Source: Pseudomonas lurida | Lineage (GTDB): Bacteria > Pseudomonadota > Gammaproteobacteria > Pseudomonadales > Pseudomonadaceae | DNA length: 61,940 bases | Direction of reading: 5' to 3' | Assembly: GCF_013522705.1 (NCBI RefSeq) | Contig: NZ_JAAMRE010000036.1 | Span: 1 to 61,940 of the forward strand | Shown: one piece after another, positions 61,816 through 61,940 of the stretch | Position numbering within the stretch: the first letter of the stretch is position 1 | Layout: each line of letters starts with the position of its first letter | Position numbers and translations under genes: made by a program | The notes under the pieces: generated by a model | What the model was told of the DNA's origin: nothing | The model's input: the letters and a program-made list of their open reading frames with translations, nothing else | The model's database searches: none

Positions 61816-61940
61816 GGTTCTTCACGGAATCCCGGGAAACATAGAAACAAGAACGCCGATTTGATGGATGATGTTCGTGCGAGCAAACACATCTAAAAAA
61901 CCGGCGTTCTTATGCGCGATATTAATACTTTCCTTCCTTT
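61816..61940 (+). mobile_element. Possible left end of an insertion sequence (cut by window edge)
   Basis: GGTTCTTCACGGAATCCCGG directly follows the orphan gene's stop codon and could be a terminal repeat. AAGAACGCCG at 61851 pairs with CGGCGTTCTT at 61901-61910, and an ATG at 61912 starts MRDINTFLPF, reading out of the window. The protein start is too short to place, but a transposase of ISL3 type is possible. Confidence 0.35.

Overview
The window reads as chromosome of a fluorescent-group Pseudomonas. GC is high, and the order aminotransferase - uvrB - gltX - tRNA-Ala/Glu - TetR is typical of that group. It also carries GGGGGCTTGCCCCC-type REP/REPIN repeats, a glucarate catabolism locus, a sad/ptrR pair and a protealysin/emfourin pair.

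Layout. 0-0.4 kb: 5' end of an IS110-family transposase beside half of a REP-like array. 0.5-4.2 kb: D-glucarate dehydratase and permease (gudD, gudP), divergent from a GntR/FCD regulator. 4.2-9.5 kb: a TrmK-like methyltransferase, a chemoreceptor, a periplasmic lactonase-fold protein and a membrane protein. 9.5-10.7 kb: a REP-associated tyrosine transposase (RAYT) between two large palindromic REP arrays that are inverted copies of each other. 10.8-22.5 kb: OPT transporter, GST, an S8 protease, an MFS transporter, small exported proteins, two AraC regulators and an M48 peptidase operon.

22.6-33.0 kb is accessory. It has lower GC, few core genes, a broken gene, dispersed GGCCGATTCTG-type repeats and a ~190 bp inverted-repeat element. 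It holds an SDR, a Crp/Fnr-like regulator, a 1263-residue protein of unknown family ending in a PD-(D/E)XK nuclease site, and a separate Mrr-type nuclease with a long coiled-coil N-terminus. The last two, side by side on one strand, are the best candidate here for an undescribed (probably anti-phage) system.

33-38.4 kb: small hypotheticals, a structured leader before a 76-residue protein, a lipoprotein, a nucleotidyltransferase-like protein, ChrA, TspO and an HSL-type hydrolase. 38.4-39.1 kb: three exact-period 226 bp tandem REP units. 39.1-42.2 kb: a vitamin B12-type ABC importer behind a cobalamin riboswitch. 42.2-47 kb: a DNA/RNA endonuclease, protealysin with its inhibitor emfourin, an MFS transporter and a LysR regulator. 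47-51.2 kb: a KaiC-like ATPase with a stand-alone receiver protein, and succinate semialdehyde dehydrogenase divergent from PtrR. 51.3-60.5 kb: core genes (aminotransferase, uvrB, gltX, a duplicated tRNA-Ala/tRNA-Glu cassette, a TetR/hydrolase pair, a thioesterase, dusC). 60.9 kb to the end: an AT-richer orphan protein with a possible papain-like Cys/His site, then what may be the left end of another insertion sequence.

Assignments come from reading motifs in the translated sequence; no database search was possible. Start codons were chosen by ribosome-binding site and family length, and are often downstream of the longest open frame.
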